Part shown: one piece after another, positions 35,220-44,056 of the stretch | Position numbering within the stretch: the stretch's first letter is position 1 | How the letters are laid out: each line of letters begins with the position of its first letter | Assembly (NCBI RefSeq): GCF_019697375.1 | Contig: NZ_JAHCDI010000004.1 | Span: forward strand, 186,001 to 250,000 | DNA length: 64,000 bases | Direction of reading: 5' to 3' | From: Micromonospora tarapacensis | GTDB lineage: Bacteria; Actinomycetota; Actinomycetes; Mycobacteriales; Micromonosporaceae | Made by a program: the position numbers and the translations under genes | The notes under the pieces: generated by a model | The model's database searches: none | What the model was told of the DNA's origin: nothing | The model's input: only the letters and a program-made list of their open reading frames with translations

Positions 35220-36241
35220 ACACCGACCCACCGATCCTCGACGTGCGGGGCGTGCGAGCGTTCCTCGAAAGCCGGCGCGTCCCGGTGACCGGGCCGCTGA
35301 CCAGCGAGCTGGTCAGCGGCGGAAGGTCCAACCTCACCTACGTCGTCACCGACGGCACCCACCGCTGGGTCCTCCGGCGCCCACCACTGTCCGGCCTCAC
35401 CCCGTCGGCGCACGACGTGGTGCGGGAGTGGCGGGTCACGCAGGCGCTCCAGTACAGCGCCGTACCCGTGCCTCCCGCGGTCGCCCTCTGCGAGGACCCG
35501 GCCGTCATCGGCGCGCCGTTCGCGGTGACCGCCTTCATCGCCGGTCAGGTGGTGCGCACCCGCGCGCAACTCGACGGCTACACCACACCCGAACTCATGT
35601 CCTGCGTCACCGAACTGGTCCGGATCCTGGCTGATCTGCACACCGTCGACGTCGACGAGGTCGGCCTGCACGGCATGGGTCGGCCGGTCGGCTTCCTGGA
35701 GCGCCAGGTCCGCCTGTGGTGGCGGCAGTGGCACGAGGTCAGGAGCCGGGACCTCGCCGATGCGACGAACCTGCACTCACGCCTGGTCACCGCCCTGCCG
35801 CCCAGTTCGGCGCAGATCGGTGTGGTCCACGGGGACTACCGGATCGACAACACGTTGCTCGACCGTGCCGACATCGGCAAGGTGCTCGCCGTGGTCGACT
35901 GGGAGCTGGCAACCGTCGGCGACGTACTCACCGACATCGCGCTCATGTGCGTCTACCGCCAACCGCAGCTCGACCCGATCCTCGGCCTCGACGCGGCCTG
36001 GGCGAGCGATCGGCTGCCGGACGGCGACGCGATCGCCGAGGCGTACGCCCGCCGGCGCGGTGTCGACCTCGCGCACTGGCCCTTCTACCTGGGGCTGGCC
36101 AACTTCAAACTCGCCGTCATCGCGCAGGGGATCAGCTATCGCGCGCGGCAGGGCGCCGCGGCCGACCCGACCTCGGCGGTTGCCGAACAGGCTGTCCCGG
36201 CGCTGCTCGCCGCCGGCCTCAGGGCGTTGGGGCCGGTGTGA
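35216..36241 (+). CDS. ACAD10/11-type phosphotransferase (LvaA-like kinase)
   Basis: A 341-residue aminoglycoside-phosphotransferase-fold kinase of the ACAD10/ACAD11 N-domain type. It shows SGGRSNLTYVV near the nucleotide site, WVLRRPP with the ATP lysine region, the catalytic loop VVHGDYRIDNTL and the metal-binding VVDWELATVGD. In mammals this domain is fused to an acyl-CoA dehydrogenase, and in Pseudomonas putida LvaA phosphorylates the 4-hydroxyl of 4-hydroxyvaleryl-CoA. The ATG at 35216 overlaps the SDR stop. With the ligase, SDR and dehydrogenase here it would convert a 4-hydroxyacyl-CoA to a form that can enter beta-oxidation. Confidence 0.88.
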   Translation: MNTDPPILDVRGVRAFLESRRVPVTGPLTSELVSGGRSNLTYVVTDGTHRWVLRRPPLSGLTPSAHDVVREWRVTQALQYSAVPVPPAVALCEDPAVIGAPFAVTAFIAGQVVRTRAQLDGYTTPELMSCVTELVRILADLHTVDVDEVGLHGMGRPVGFLERQVRLWWRQWHEVRSRDLADATNLHSRLVTALPPSSAQIGVVHGDYRIDNTLLDRADIGKVLAVVDWELATVGDVLTDIALMCVYRQPQLDPILGLDAAWASDRLPDGDAIAEAYARRRGVDLAHWPFYLGLANFKLAVIAQGISYRARQGAAADPTSAVAEQAVPALLAAGLRALGPV

Positions 36242-36266
36242 CCGGGGCGTGCGGAAGGATACCGGC

Positions 36267-37175
36267 GTGACACTGCACCAGGGTGAGGTCCCGGTCGACG
36301 ACCGGATCGTCAGGTCGTTGGTGACGGAGCAGTGCCCCCGGTGGGCGCGCCGGTCGCTGTCGCCGGCGGGTGCCGGGACCGACAACACCATGTACCGGTT
36401 GGGCGACGACCTGCTCGTGCGGCTACCGCGCACCGCCGACAAGGCACGGTCGCTGCGTAAGGAACTGCAATGGCTTCCGCGGCTGGCGCCCCTGCTCGCG
36501 TGCCGGATCCCGGAGCCGCTGCATGCCGGCGTTCCCACCGGCGCGTTCCCGCTGCCCTGGGCGGTGTACCGGTGGATCGACGGCGACGAGACCCGGCCGG
36601 ACACCGTAACGGACTGGGCGGCGTTCGGCACCGATCTGGCGGCCTTCGTGCGGGATCTGCACGGCCTGGACCTGATGGGAGCGGCCCGCACCGGTGACCT
36701 GAGCTGGTACCGCGGGGGAGACCTGCGGGCCTGCGACGGGTGGGTCGGCAGGGCTCTCGGGGACTGCCGGGCCGTCGTCGGTGGCGAGATCGACGTCGAG
36801 ACGCTGGAACGGTGGTGGCGTGCGGCGCTCGCCCTGCCCGAACCCGCCGGACCACACGTGTGGCTGCACGGCGATCTCAAGCCCACCAATCTGCTGGTAC
36901 GACACGGCAGGCTGCACGCGGTCATCGACTTCGGCGGCCTGTCGATCGGCCTGCCCGACGCCGAGCACGCCACCGTGTGGGACCTACCGCCCGAGGCGCG
37001 CCGGGCCTACCGCGATGCCGCCGGCGTCGACGACGCGACCTGGCGGCGTGCCCGCGCCTGGGCGATCGCCGTCGGCGCCACCGGCATCTCGTACTACTGG
37101 CACACCTTTCCGGCCTTCGTCGCCGAGTGTCGAAGCCGCCTTGAGGCGATCCTCGCCGACGACGGCACGCGGTGA
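36267..37175 (+). CDS. Aminoglycoside-phosphotransferase-family protein
   Basis: A 302-residue APH-fold protein distinct from its neighbour. The catalytic loop is VWLHGDLKPTNLLV and the metal-binding segment IDFGGLSIGLPDAEH. The segment following IDFG is shorter and less canonical than the DFGDLGVGDPA-type wording of most members. The GTG at 36267 has AAGGA seven bases upstream. Relatives include small-molecule antibiotic kinases and many proteins of unknown substrate. It stands at the edge of the catabolic cluster and need not belong to it. Confidence 0.85.
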   Translation: MTLHQGEVPVDDRIVRSLVTEQCPRWARRSLSPAGAGTDNTMYRLGDDLLVRLPRTADKARSLRKELQWLPRLAPLLACRIPEPLHAGVPTGAFPLPWAVYRWIDGDETRPDTVTDWAAFGTDLAAFVRDLHGLDLMGAARTGDLSWYRGGDLRACDGWVGRALGDCRAVVGGEIDVETLERWWRAALALPEPAGPHVWLHGDLKPTNLLVRHGRLHAVIDFGGLSIGLPDAEHATVWDLPPEARRAYRDAAGVDDATWRRARAWAIAVGATGISYYWHTFPAFVAECRSRLEAILADDGTR

Positions 37176-37218
37176 CGGCGCGGAGCGGGTGGACAGCCGG
37201 CGGTACGGTTTCTCATCG

Positions 37219-38459
37219 ATGCGACCCGAGTGGATGCGGACGTCCCGGATACTGCCCGCCGTCGTGGCCGGGCTGCTGGTGGCGACCGCGCTCGGCGGCG
37301 ACCGGGGGATCGGTGGCGCCCTCGGCTGAGCCTGGCGGTGACGCCGGCCGCCGCACTCGCGGACGAGCCGGTGCGGGTCCGCGTCGGCGGCCTGGCCGCG
37401 GGGGAGCGGGTCGTCGTCTCCGCCGAGGCCGAGGAGTACTCGGGGCGGTCGTGGCGCTCGGAGGCGATCTTCGTGGCCGACGCGAACGGCACCGTGGACG
37501 TGTCCCGGGACGCCCCCGTCGAGGGCTCGTACTCCGGCGTCGACCCGATGGGCCTGTTCTGGTCGATGGACCCGCTCGACGGTGACGCGTCCTACTTCCA
37601 GCCGGTCTGGCCGCACGTGCGAGGTGAGTTCACGGTGCGGCTGTCGGCCACCGGTGGCGAGCGCGAGCCGGCCACCGCCACCGTACGCCGGGACTGGACG
37701 GCCGGCGCGGTGTCCTTCACCGAGCTGACGACGAAGACCGACGGGGTGCGGGGGATGCTCGTGCTGCCCCCGCCGGGGGTGCCGCGACGGGCCGGCGTGC
37801 TGCGGTTCGGCGGCTCCGAGGGTGGCGTCGATGGGCTGTACGACGCACCGCTGCTCGCCTCCCGCGGGCATCCGGTGTTGTGCCTGGGCTATTTCGGCGT
37901 TGCGGGCCTGCCGGACAGCCTGCACGACATCCCGCTGGAGTACTTCGCCACCGCCGCCGGCCTGCTCGCCCGGCACGCCGGTGACGAGGTGGCGGTAGTG
38001 GGCTACTCGCGCGGCACCGAGGCCGCGTTGCTGCTGGCGCAGTTGCGTCCCGAACTGGTGCGCGCCGTCGTCGTCTACGCGCCGAGCAACGTGGTCCATT
38101 CGGGATACCCGTACACCGGTGCCGCCGCCTGGACCATGGCCGGCCGGCCCTTCCCGACCGGCCCGATACCGGTCGACCGGATCGACGCTCCGGTGCTGGC
38201 GATCGCCGGAGCGGACGACCAACTCTGGGACGCGGCCACCCACAGCGCCGAGCTGATGCTGGCCCTCGGCGGCCCGCCCCACCGCGCGCTGTTCTATCCC
38301 GACGCGGGTCACGGCGTCGGCACCGTCCCGTACCTGCCGTCGAAGACGGTGCACCAGGGGCGGACCGGTGTGCAGACGCACGGCGGCACCCGCGCGGGCG
38401 ACGCCGCCGCCCGGCAGGACGGGTGGTCGCAGGTCCGCGCCTTCCTCGCCGCGGTCTGA
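37219..38459 (+). CDS. BAAT/acyl-CoA thioester hydrolase-like protein with signal peptide, apparent -1 frameshift
   Basis: The downstream frame encodes an N-terminal BAAT/thioesterase domain (TPAAALADEPVRVRVGGL) and an alpha/beta hydrolase with the nucleophile VVGYSRGTE, an Asp in GADDQLWD and the His in DAGHGVG. Upstream, the ATG at 37219 or 37234 opens a second frame with a clear signal peptide (RILPAVVAGLLVATALGG). One extra G in GGGGG (37304-37308) joins them into ~413 residues. Without it, translation would have to start at GTG 37230 or 37338, neither with a ribosome-binding site. Relatives hydrolyse or transfer acyl thioesters. Ser replaces the Cys used by true conjugating enzymes. Confidence 0.75.
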
Positions 38460-38477
38460 GCACCGCCCGGCCGGTGC
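38460..38477. terminator. Hairpin between convergent genes
   Basis: GCACCG-CCCGGC-CGGTGC makes a 6-bp perfect stem directly after the hydrolase stop and about 60 bases from the convergent DUF4153 stop. It could serve as terminator for both transcripts. Confidence 0.4.
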
Positions 38478-38536
38478 GTCCCGTCGCGGTCAGGTCCGCC
38501 GTGCCGCTGTGGCCCCTCGGCAGCAGCCCGGCCCGG

Positions 38537-39882
38537 TCAACGCGTCGCTCGGGGGTTCTTCGGCAGGTCGAACTGGTCTGCGCGACGACAGTCACGCTGG
38601 TTGCCGATCGCGTCCGGCCCCAGCCGGTCGAGCACCGCCCGGGCCCGCTGCCGGCCCAGGTTCCAGGCGTACCACGGGTCCGGCTCGGCCAGGTCGTCGA
38701 CGATCCAGCTGAGCGTGCAGCGGCGTACCGGATCCGGCAGCCTGGACAGGGCGGCGCCGAAGAGCACGGTGAACTGCACGGCGACGAAGCCGCCGAACAG
38801 GGCGGTCAGGGTGGCGATCGGCGGCGCCCACTCGACCAGGCCGACACTGCGCGCGGTCGGCCGGTCCACCGACGTCAGGTCCGGCGGGGCGGCGATCGTG
38901 TAGACCGCGGCCACCGCGATCAGCGCGCCCACGGCGGCCAGGAACAGCCACCGGAACACCCCGCCCACGCTGATCTCCGGGATGAGTGCGCCCAACACCT
39001 GGGAGAAGGCGGCGTCGGCCGAGGAGAGCAGCGCTCCGAAGACCACCAGGACCACCACCGTGGCGGTGACCGAGCCGACGACCCGGCGCGCGTCACCGGC
39101 CTCGCCGGGTGCCCGGATGTGGCCACGCACCCAGGGCAGCCCGCGTACCGCCGCGATCGGGGCGGCCACCAGGCTGAACAGGATCGAGCGGACCCCCCGT
39201 CCGCCGACGATCGCCAGTGCCGCGCAGCCCAGCGCTCCCAGCACACAGAATGTCACCAACCACCAGGCGTTGCGGAAGCCGAGCACGGCGAGCACGGCGA
39301 GCAGGGCCAGGGCGGCAGCGGCCCAGCCCGCCCGGACCCAGCGCTGCGGGCGGGGCAGCTCGGCGGCGTGACGCCGCACCGCGACGACGACGCCGGCGGT
39401 GAGGACCAGCCAGCCGAGGAACCAGCCGATGCCGGTGCGGCCCAACGGCACGAAGGCGGCCACGCCCAGCGCCCCGGCCAGGACGGCCAGCGGGGTGACC
39501 CGGTCCCGGGTCGAGCCGGGCCGGGCCAGGCCCGGTCGAGGAACGACGGTTGCGGCGGTGGCGGCCGGAAGGCGTACGCCGGACCGGGCCGTGGGTAGCC
39601 AGCCGGGCCGGCGGGTGCCGGCGACGGTACGACGGAGGTGCCGGCGGCGGGCCGAGCCGGGCCACCCGCGCCGGCCGGCGTGGTCGCGGTCCCTGCCGGA
39701 ACGCCGCCCGGTGCCGTGACGGCCGTCGCCGCGTCCTTCGGTGTGCTGACGGTCGCGGCCGGGGCGTTGTCCGGTGTGCTGACGGTCGCGTCCGGCTCGG
39801 CCGGGGCGGCGCCGGATGCGACGGTGACCTCGTCGGGTTCCCCGGTGCCCGGGAGGCCCTCGACGGGTGGCGGCTCGGACAC
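38537..39882 (-). pseudogene. DUF4153 membrane protein gene, frameshifted and internally deleted
   Basis: The gene starts at GTG 39882 (AGGAGGG upstream) with a Pro/Ala/Thr-rich N-terminus ending in PSFLDRAWPGPARPG. The membrane part is in another frame (DRVTPLAVLAGALGVAAFVP). One extra base in CCCGGG (39506-39511) joins them. The membrane domain carries about seven helices and family segments such as FRNAWWLVTF and SSADAAFSQVLG. After FVAVQFTVLFG it passes straight to AALSRLPDPVRRC and the usual C-terminal DPWYAWNLGRQRAR. The ~150 residues with the remaining helices normally between these points are absent. The frameshift may be a sequence error but the deletion looks real. Confidence 0.65.
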
Positions 39883-39945
39883 CGCGCCCTCCTAGATCGA
39901 CAAGTTGCCGCCACTCTAGGGCCGACCGCCCGTTCGCGTTGTCCC

Positions 39946-40644
39946 TCAGTCGGTGGGCGTGCCGGCGCCGCTGCCGCGGTCGTCCAGGACCAGCGGGGCG
40001 CGGCCGTGCACGGCGTACCGGAGGTGGGTGACGTGTGGGGTCGGGACCACGCGGGTCGGGGTCAACTCGATCGCCTCGAAGTCGTCGAGGCCCAGGTCCC
40101 CGTCGAGCAGGCGCAGCCCGCTGCCGAGCACGACCGGCACGACGTGCAGTTCCAGTTCGTCGAGCAGACCGGCCCGCAGCACCTGCCGGACCAGGCTGCC
40201 ACCGCCGGCCACCGCCACGTTCTTCCCGCCCGCCGCGGCCCGGGCCTGCGCGACGGCGCTGGCCACCCCGTCGGTGACGTAGGTGAAGCTGGTGCCGCCC
40301 CGGCGCAACAGCTTCGGACGGGGCCGGTGGGTCACCACGAAGACGGGGGCGCGGAAGGGTGGTTCGTCGCCCCACGGCACCTCACCGCCGTCGGCCATCC
40401 GGCGACCCATCACGTACGCGCCGGCACTGCCGAACGACTCGGCGATGATCTCCGAGTCGACGTCCTGGTTGCCGCCGCTGAAGCCCTGCCGCTCGCGCCA
40501 GGCCATCGCGTCGGTGGCCCACCGGGTGACCCGGAAGAAGCCGTGGCTCTCCGCCGAGCGCATCCAGTCGCCGTCTCCGTCGTGCCGTGGGCCGGCGTAG
40601 CAGCCGTCCAGCGACACCGACAGCTGCGCGGTCACCTTGGTCAT
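39946..40644 (-). CDS. Dihydrofolate-reductase-family (RibD C-terminal) protein
   Basis: A 232-residue protein of the DHFR/RibD-C family. The N-terminal strand LSVSLDGCYAGPRHDGDGDW, the central GAYVMGRRMADGGE and the C-terminal GGGSLVRQVLRAGLLDELEL are all typical. Members bind NADPH; few have a proven substrate, and many accompany sigma-factor/YCII genes in actinomycetes, as here. The ATG at 40644 has GGAGG seven bases upstream. It is 76 bases downstream of the sigma-factor gene on the same strand and may be part of that transcript. Confidence 0.87.
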   Translation of the reverse strand: MTKVTAQLSVSLDGCYAGPRHDGDGDWMRSAESHGFFRVTRWATDAMAWRERQGFSGGNQDVDSEIIAESFGSAGAYVMGRRMADGGEVPWGDEPPFRAPVFVVTHRPRPKLLRRGGTSFTYVTDGVASAVAQARAAAGGKNVAVAGGGSLVRQVLRAGLLDELELHVVPVVLGSGLRLLDGDLGLDDFEAIELTPTRVVPTPHVTHLRYAVHGRAPLVLDDRGSGAGTPTD

Positions 40645-40720
40645 GTCCGTTCCTCCCGGATCCGGCGGCACCCACCCCGGGTGCCCGCTCGGTTGGGGAT
40701 CGGAGCCGGCCCGGCCGCCG

Positions 40721-41977
40721 CTACCTGCGCTGACTGTGATCCGGGTCACCTGTTGTGGCCGATCGGCGCAGCAGGTGCCGCCGTTCGGGCTCGCTGCCGG
40801 CGTGGTCCGCCGCCGTCCGCCAGGCCAGCGCTGCGGTGGCCCGGTCGCCGGCCAGCTCCAGCAGGTGGGCGCGGACGGCGTGCAGCCGGTGGTGCCCGGC
40901 GAGCAGCCCCGACTCCACCTCGGACAGCAGGGCCAGCCCGGCGGCCGGCCCGTGCACCATGCCCACCGCGACCGCCCGGTTGAGCGTCGCCACCGGGTTG
41001 GGCGCGAGGCGGTCCAGCAGCTCGTAGAGGGCCAGCACCTGCGGCCAGTCGGTGTCCGCCGCGCTCGGCGCCTCGGTATGCACCGCGGCGATGGCGGCCT
41101 GGATCCGGTACGGGCCCGGTGGCGCGACGGCCAGGCTCCACTCGACCAGCCGGCGCCCCTCGTCGATCGCCGCCCGGTCCCACCGGGCACGATCCTGTTC
41201 CGCCAGCGGCACCAGCTCGCCGTCCGGCCCGACCCGGGCCGCGGCCCGCGCCTCGGTGAGCAGCATCAGCGCCAGCAGTCCCGCCGTCTCCGCGTCGCCG
41301 GGCAGCCGGTCGTGCAACCGCCGGGTCAGCCGCAGCGCCTGCCGGGTCAACTCGGCGCGGCGCAGGTCGGGGCCACTGCTGGCGCTGTAGCCCTCGTTGA
41401 ACATCAGGTACAGCACCTGGCGGACGACGGCCAGGCGTGGTCGCTGCTCGGCCGCCGTCGGCAGCGCGAACCGGGCGCCCGCCTCCCGCAGCCGCTGCTT
41501 GGCCCGCGAGATCCGTTGCCGGGTGGTCTTCTCCGGCAGCAGGAAGGCCGCCGCGACCTCCGCGGTGGTCAGCCCGCCCACCGCGCGCAGGGTGAGCGCC
41601 AGCTGCGCGGGCGCCGGCAGCGCCGGATGGCAGCAGAGCAGGAACAGCTCCAGCAGGTCGTCGCGGGGCGGCTCGGCGTCGGACGGTGGGGCGACGAGTG
41701 CGTCGCGCGGTGTGGTGTCGAGCACCACCCGCTCCCGGCGGGCCCGGGCGACCTCGCCGCGCACCTGGTCGACGTAGCGACGGGCGGCCACGGTGTGCAG
41801 CCAGCCCGCCGGATGCTCCGGAACGCCGCCGCGCGGCCACGTCTCGACGGCGGCGACCAGCGCCTCCTGCGCCGCGTCCTCGGCGCGGGCGAAGTCGCCG
41901 TAGCGGCGTACCAGCGTGGCCACCAGCTGCGGCGTGAGCCGGCGGAGCAACTCGACGGTGGCCTCGTCGAGGTTCAG
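40721..41977 (-). CDS. ECF sigma factor with C-terminal TPR-like extension (ECF42 type)
   Basis: A ~418-residue sigma factor. Region 2 includes RYGDFARAEDAAQEALVAAV and GWLHTVAARRYVDQVR; region 4 includes LTLRAVGGLTTAEVAAAFLL and RISRAKQRLRE. A long C-terminal domain (NEGYSASSGPDL, RLLDRLAPNP-like repeats) is typical of ECF42, whose genes sit next to YCII/DGPF proteins. No ATG, GTG or TTG exists in frame upstream of region 2. The codon overlapping the YCII stop (CTGA, 41977-41974) is CTG, the position where such pairs usually have ATG. A CTG start with coupled translation is therefore proposed; otherwise translation would begin inside region 2. Confidence 0.85.
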   Translation of the reverse strand: MNLDEATVELLRRLTPQLVATLVRRYGDFARAEDAAQEALVAAVETWPRGGVPEHPAGWLHTVAARRYVDQVRGEVARARRERVVLDTTPRDALVAPPSDAEPPRDDLLELFLLCCHPALPAPAQLALTLRAVGGLTTAEVAAAFLLPEKTTRQRISRAKQRLREAGARFALPTAAEQRPRLAVVRQVLYLMFNEGYSASSGPDLRRAELTRQALRLTRRLHDRLPGDAETAGLLALMLLTEARAAARVGPDGELVPLAEQDRARWDRAAIDEGRRLVEWSLAVAPPGPYRIQAAIAAVHTEAPSAADTDWPQVLALYELLDRLAPNPVATLNRAVAVGMVHGPAAGLALLSEVESGLLAGHHRLHAVRAHLLELAGDRATAALAWRTAADHAGSEPERRHLLRRSATTGDPDHSQRR

Positions 41978-42342
41978 CGGTCGTCCCCGGCCGAGGCCAT
42001 CAGCGGCCAGATCTCGATGCCGCCGGAGGAGGCGCCGAACCGCAGGCCCGGATAGCTGCGGGCGATCTCCAGCGCGCGCTGTTCGCCGGCGACGTCGACC
42101 ACGAAGTACGAGCCGACGTACTCCTTGGCCTCCAGGTACGGCCCGTCCGTCACGACCGGGACGTCGTCCGTGATCCGCACCGCCCGGGGTCGGGACACCA
42201 GCCCCTGCACGTCCACCAGCTCGCCGGTGGCGCGCAGCGCCTCGTTGAAGGCGTCGACCTCGCCGATCAGCGTGGCCAGCTCGGTGTCCGGAAGGCCGCC
42301 CCAGATCTCGTCGTTTCCATAGATCAACATCAGATACTTCAC
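41974..42342 (-). CDS. YCII-related (DGPF-type) protein
   Basis: A 122-residue YCII-like protein with a ferredoxin-like fold: MKYLMLIYGND at the start, the VVTDGPYLEAKEYVGSYFVV segment (DGPY in place of DGPF) and an Ile-Trp-Pro ending. These proteins accompany ECF42-type sigma factors and are thought to modulate or respond to the same signal, though the mechanism is not settled. The GTG at 42342 has GGAGG six bases upstream. Its stop overlaps the proposed CTG start of the sigma factor, so the two are coupled. Confidence 0.9.
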   Translation of the reverse strand: MKYLMLIYGNDEIWGGLPDTELATLIGEVDAFNEALRATGELVDVQGLVSRPRAVRITDDVPVVTDGPYLEAKEYVGSYFVVDVAGEQRALEIARSYPGLRFGASSGGIEIWPLMASAGDDR

Positions 42343-42675
42343 GTGTCGCCTCCATCAGGGTCAATGTGTCTGTAAACGGACAAGACGCCGAGCCCTGCCC
42401 CGACGCACTGTTGTAGCAGGTACAGAGGCTGCGGATGGCGGGCCACATCCGACCCTCCGGCCGGGCCGGGGCGGCAGCGTCCCCGCCGGGCCGCCAGCCC
42501 GGAGCCCGGCCTCGGGACGGGTGTCACCGCGCCCGACAGCGACGTCGCCGCACCGCACCGGACCTACCCGGGGCGCGCCGCAGCGCCACCCGGCTCCGGA
42601 CCCGCCGTCGCATACCCGCCGCACCACGGGGAGTAGACCCGCTGGTCGCGGCGACCGAGCCAGGAAGGAGCTGCC
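42343..42675. promoter_or_regulatory. Divergent intergenic region with near-perfect inverted repeat
   Basis: Between the YCII-sigma unit and the small plus-strand protein. TGTCTG-TAAA-CGGACA (42367-42382) is a 6-bp inverted repeat with one mismatch, 25 bases upstream of the YCII start, and is placed to act in control of that unit. The remaining ~290 bases show no convincing gene. The ribosome-binding site AAGGAG at 42663-42668 serves the next gene. Confidence 0.4.
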
Positions 42676-42945
42676 ATGGCCGCTCCCACCGCTTCCGCCT
42701 CACTCAACGCGACCAGCTACGTCCCGGGCGCCCAGATGTTGCTCACCGTCACCTACGGCGACCCGGACAACAAGACCCTCACCGTCAGCATCGTGGTCAC
42801 CGATGCCCAGGGCAACAGCAGCGCGCCGGTCAAGGTCAGTCCCGTCATCGATCCCCTCACCGTCGCCGTCACCGACGACTCGGGCCGCACCTGGACCCGG
42901 GTGTCGGACAACGGTTCGGTGGCCGTGTACCGGGCGGTGGCGTGA
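42676..42945 (+). CDS. Small Ig-like beta protein of unknown function
   Basis: An 89-residue protein rich in Thr, Val and Ser that alternates polar and hydrophobic residues (LLTVTYGDPDNKTLTVSIVV, then TVAVTDDSGRTWTRVSDNGS), which suggests an Ig-like or fibronectin-like beta sandwich. The ATG has AAGGAG seven bases upstream. Its TGA overlaps the ATG of the next gene (TGATG at 42943-42947), and that gene begins with a similar repeat (VTVTVRDSAGRTATAAANYT). The two may have been one multidomain protein or act as a pair. There is no signal peptide. No family was recognised. Confidence 0.6.
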   Translation: MAAPTASASLNATSYVPGAQMLLTVTYGDPDNKTLTVSIVVTDAQGNSSAPVKVSPVIDPLTVAVTDDSGRTWTRVSDNGSVAVYRAVA

Positions 42946-43985
42946 TGGCCCGGGTGACCGTCACGGTGCGGGACTCCGCCGGGCGGACCGCCACCGCCGC
43001 GGCCAACTACACGATCACGCCGCGGGTGCTGGGCGGCTACTACCTCTCCGGCGGCGCGGACCCGACGGCCGACATGGCCGGCGGCAACTTCCAATCGCTG
43101 ACCCAGTACCGCAGCTTCGCCGACGGCTATGTCTTCCCCGGCTACCACCGGCCCTGGCTGGTCACCCTCGGCCGGTCCGGTGTGCGGCTCAACATGGTGC
43201 TGGAGTTGAAGCACTACGGCGCATCCGGCACCGGGCCGCAGACCTTCACGGTGGATGGCGTGACGTACACCGTGCCGGCGCCGGCGATGACCATCCAGCA
43301 GCGCCCGGGCACGATCTGGCCGAAGGCGTACGGCTACGGCCAGGTCCTCGCCGGGCAGTGCGACGGGTTGTTCGCCCGGGCGCTGTCGCAGTACCGGACG
43401 ATGGGTTTCGGGGTGAACATCCAGCTCGCCTCCGAGTTGGACACCGACCACGAGTTCGGCACCACCGAGTCCGGCAAGGCGTACGCCTGGGCCGAGTCGG
43501 ACGTGCGGGCCGTGCAGGCGGTGACGTACATCGTCAACTGGTTCCGGGCCAAGGAACTGCCCCAGGGCACCACCTTCTCGGTCGGCGTCGGCGGCTTCGA
43601 CCGCGCCTGCTTCCAGCGCACCCACCCGGAGGCGCTGATGACGCGGCTGGACCACCTCCAGTGGAACGTCTACGCGACCAGCCCCACCCACACCGCGCTG
43701 GAGCGGTTCCGGCGAACCAAGGACTGGGCGGTGGCCGATCTCGGGCCGGTCGCCCTGTCCCGTCCGGTGCTCGTCGCCGAATGGGGCGTACGGGTCGCCG
43801 AGATACCCGACCAGGCGGGTTGGATCGCCACCGTGCCCCCGGCGATCGTCCGGCTCAACACCGAGCGGGGGCCGTTCATCGTCCGGACGAACTACTTCAA
43901 CTCCGGCTGGGGCACCCTCAGCCCGAAGGCGACCGGTCTGGCCGCGTTGCGGGCCGCGTACGCCCGACCGCCGTACGCGCCTTGA
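42945..43985 (+). CDS. Putative glycoside-hydrolase-like barrel protein
   Basis: A 346-residue protein. An N-terminal beta segment (~1-25) is followed by a domain that reads like a TIM barrel of clan GH-A (GH26-like). A Glu lies in NIQLASELDTDHEF, at the position of an acid/base after strand 4, and another in VLVAEWGVR, at the position of the strand-7 nucleophile. It also has aromatic-rich loops (VNWFRAKELPQ, LDHLQWNVYATS). No signal peptide is present, which is unusual for a secreted glycosidase and fits a phage-tail-type or cytoplasmic protein instead. The family assignment is an inference from these landmarks only. Confidence 0.55.
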   Translation: MARVTVTVRDSAGRTATAAANYTITPRVLGGYYLSGGADPTADMAGGNFQSLTQYRSFADGYVFPGYHRPWLVTLGRSGVRLNMVLELKHYGASGTGPQTFTVDGVTYTVPAPAMTIQQRPGTIWPKAYGYGQVLAGQCDGLFARALSQYRTMGFGVNIQLASELDTDHEFGTTESGKAYAWAESDVRAVQAVTYIVNWFRAKELPQGTTFSVGVGGFDRACFQRTHPEALMTRLDHLQWNVYATSPTHTALERFRRTKDWAVADLGPVALSRPVLVAEWGVRVAEIPDQAGWIATVPPAIVRLNTERGPFIVRTNYFNSGWGTLSPKATGLAALRAAYARPPYAP

Positions 43986-44011
43986 CAGCGGGGCCACTCT
44001 GGTTGCATGGT
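43982..44011 (+). promoter_or_regulatory. Sigma-A-type promoter candidate for the GntR-ABC unit
   Basis: TTGACA (43982-43987), an 18-base spacer and CATGGT (44006-44011) give a good -35 and a fair -10, about 45 bases before the GntR start. The -35 overlaps the stop codon of the upstream gene. Confidence 0.4.
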
Positions 44012-44056
44012 TAGTTACATGAGTAGTGAACCGGCCAACCAGGGCGGCGAGTCGGG

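Noticed and set aside
39946..41190. Fused reductase and sigma-factor-frame protein
   Set aside because: The extra N-terminal part is an out-of-frame reading of the sigma-factor gene; the ATG at 40644 has its own ribosome-binding site.
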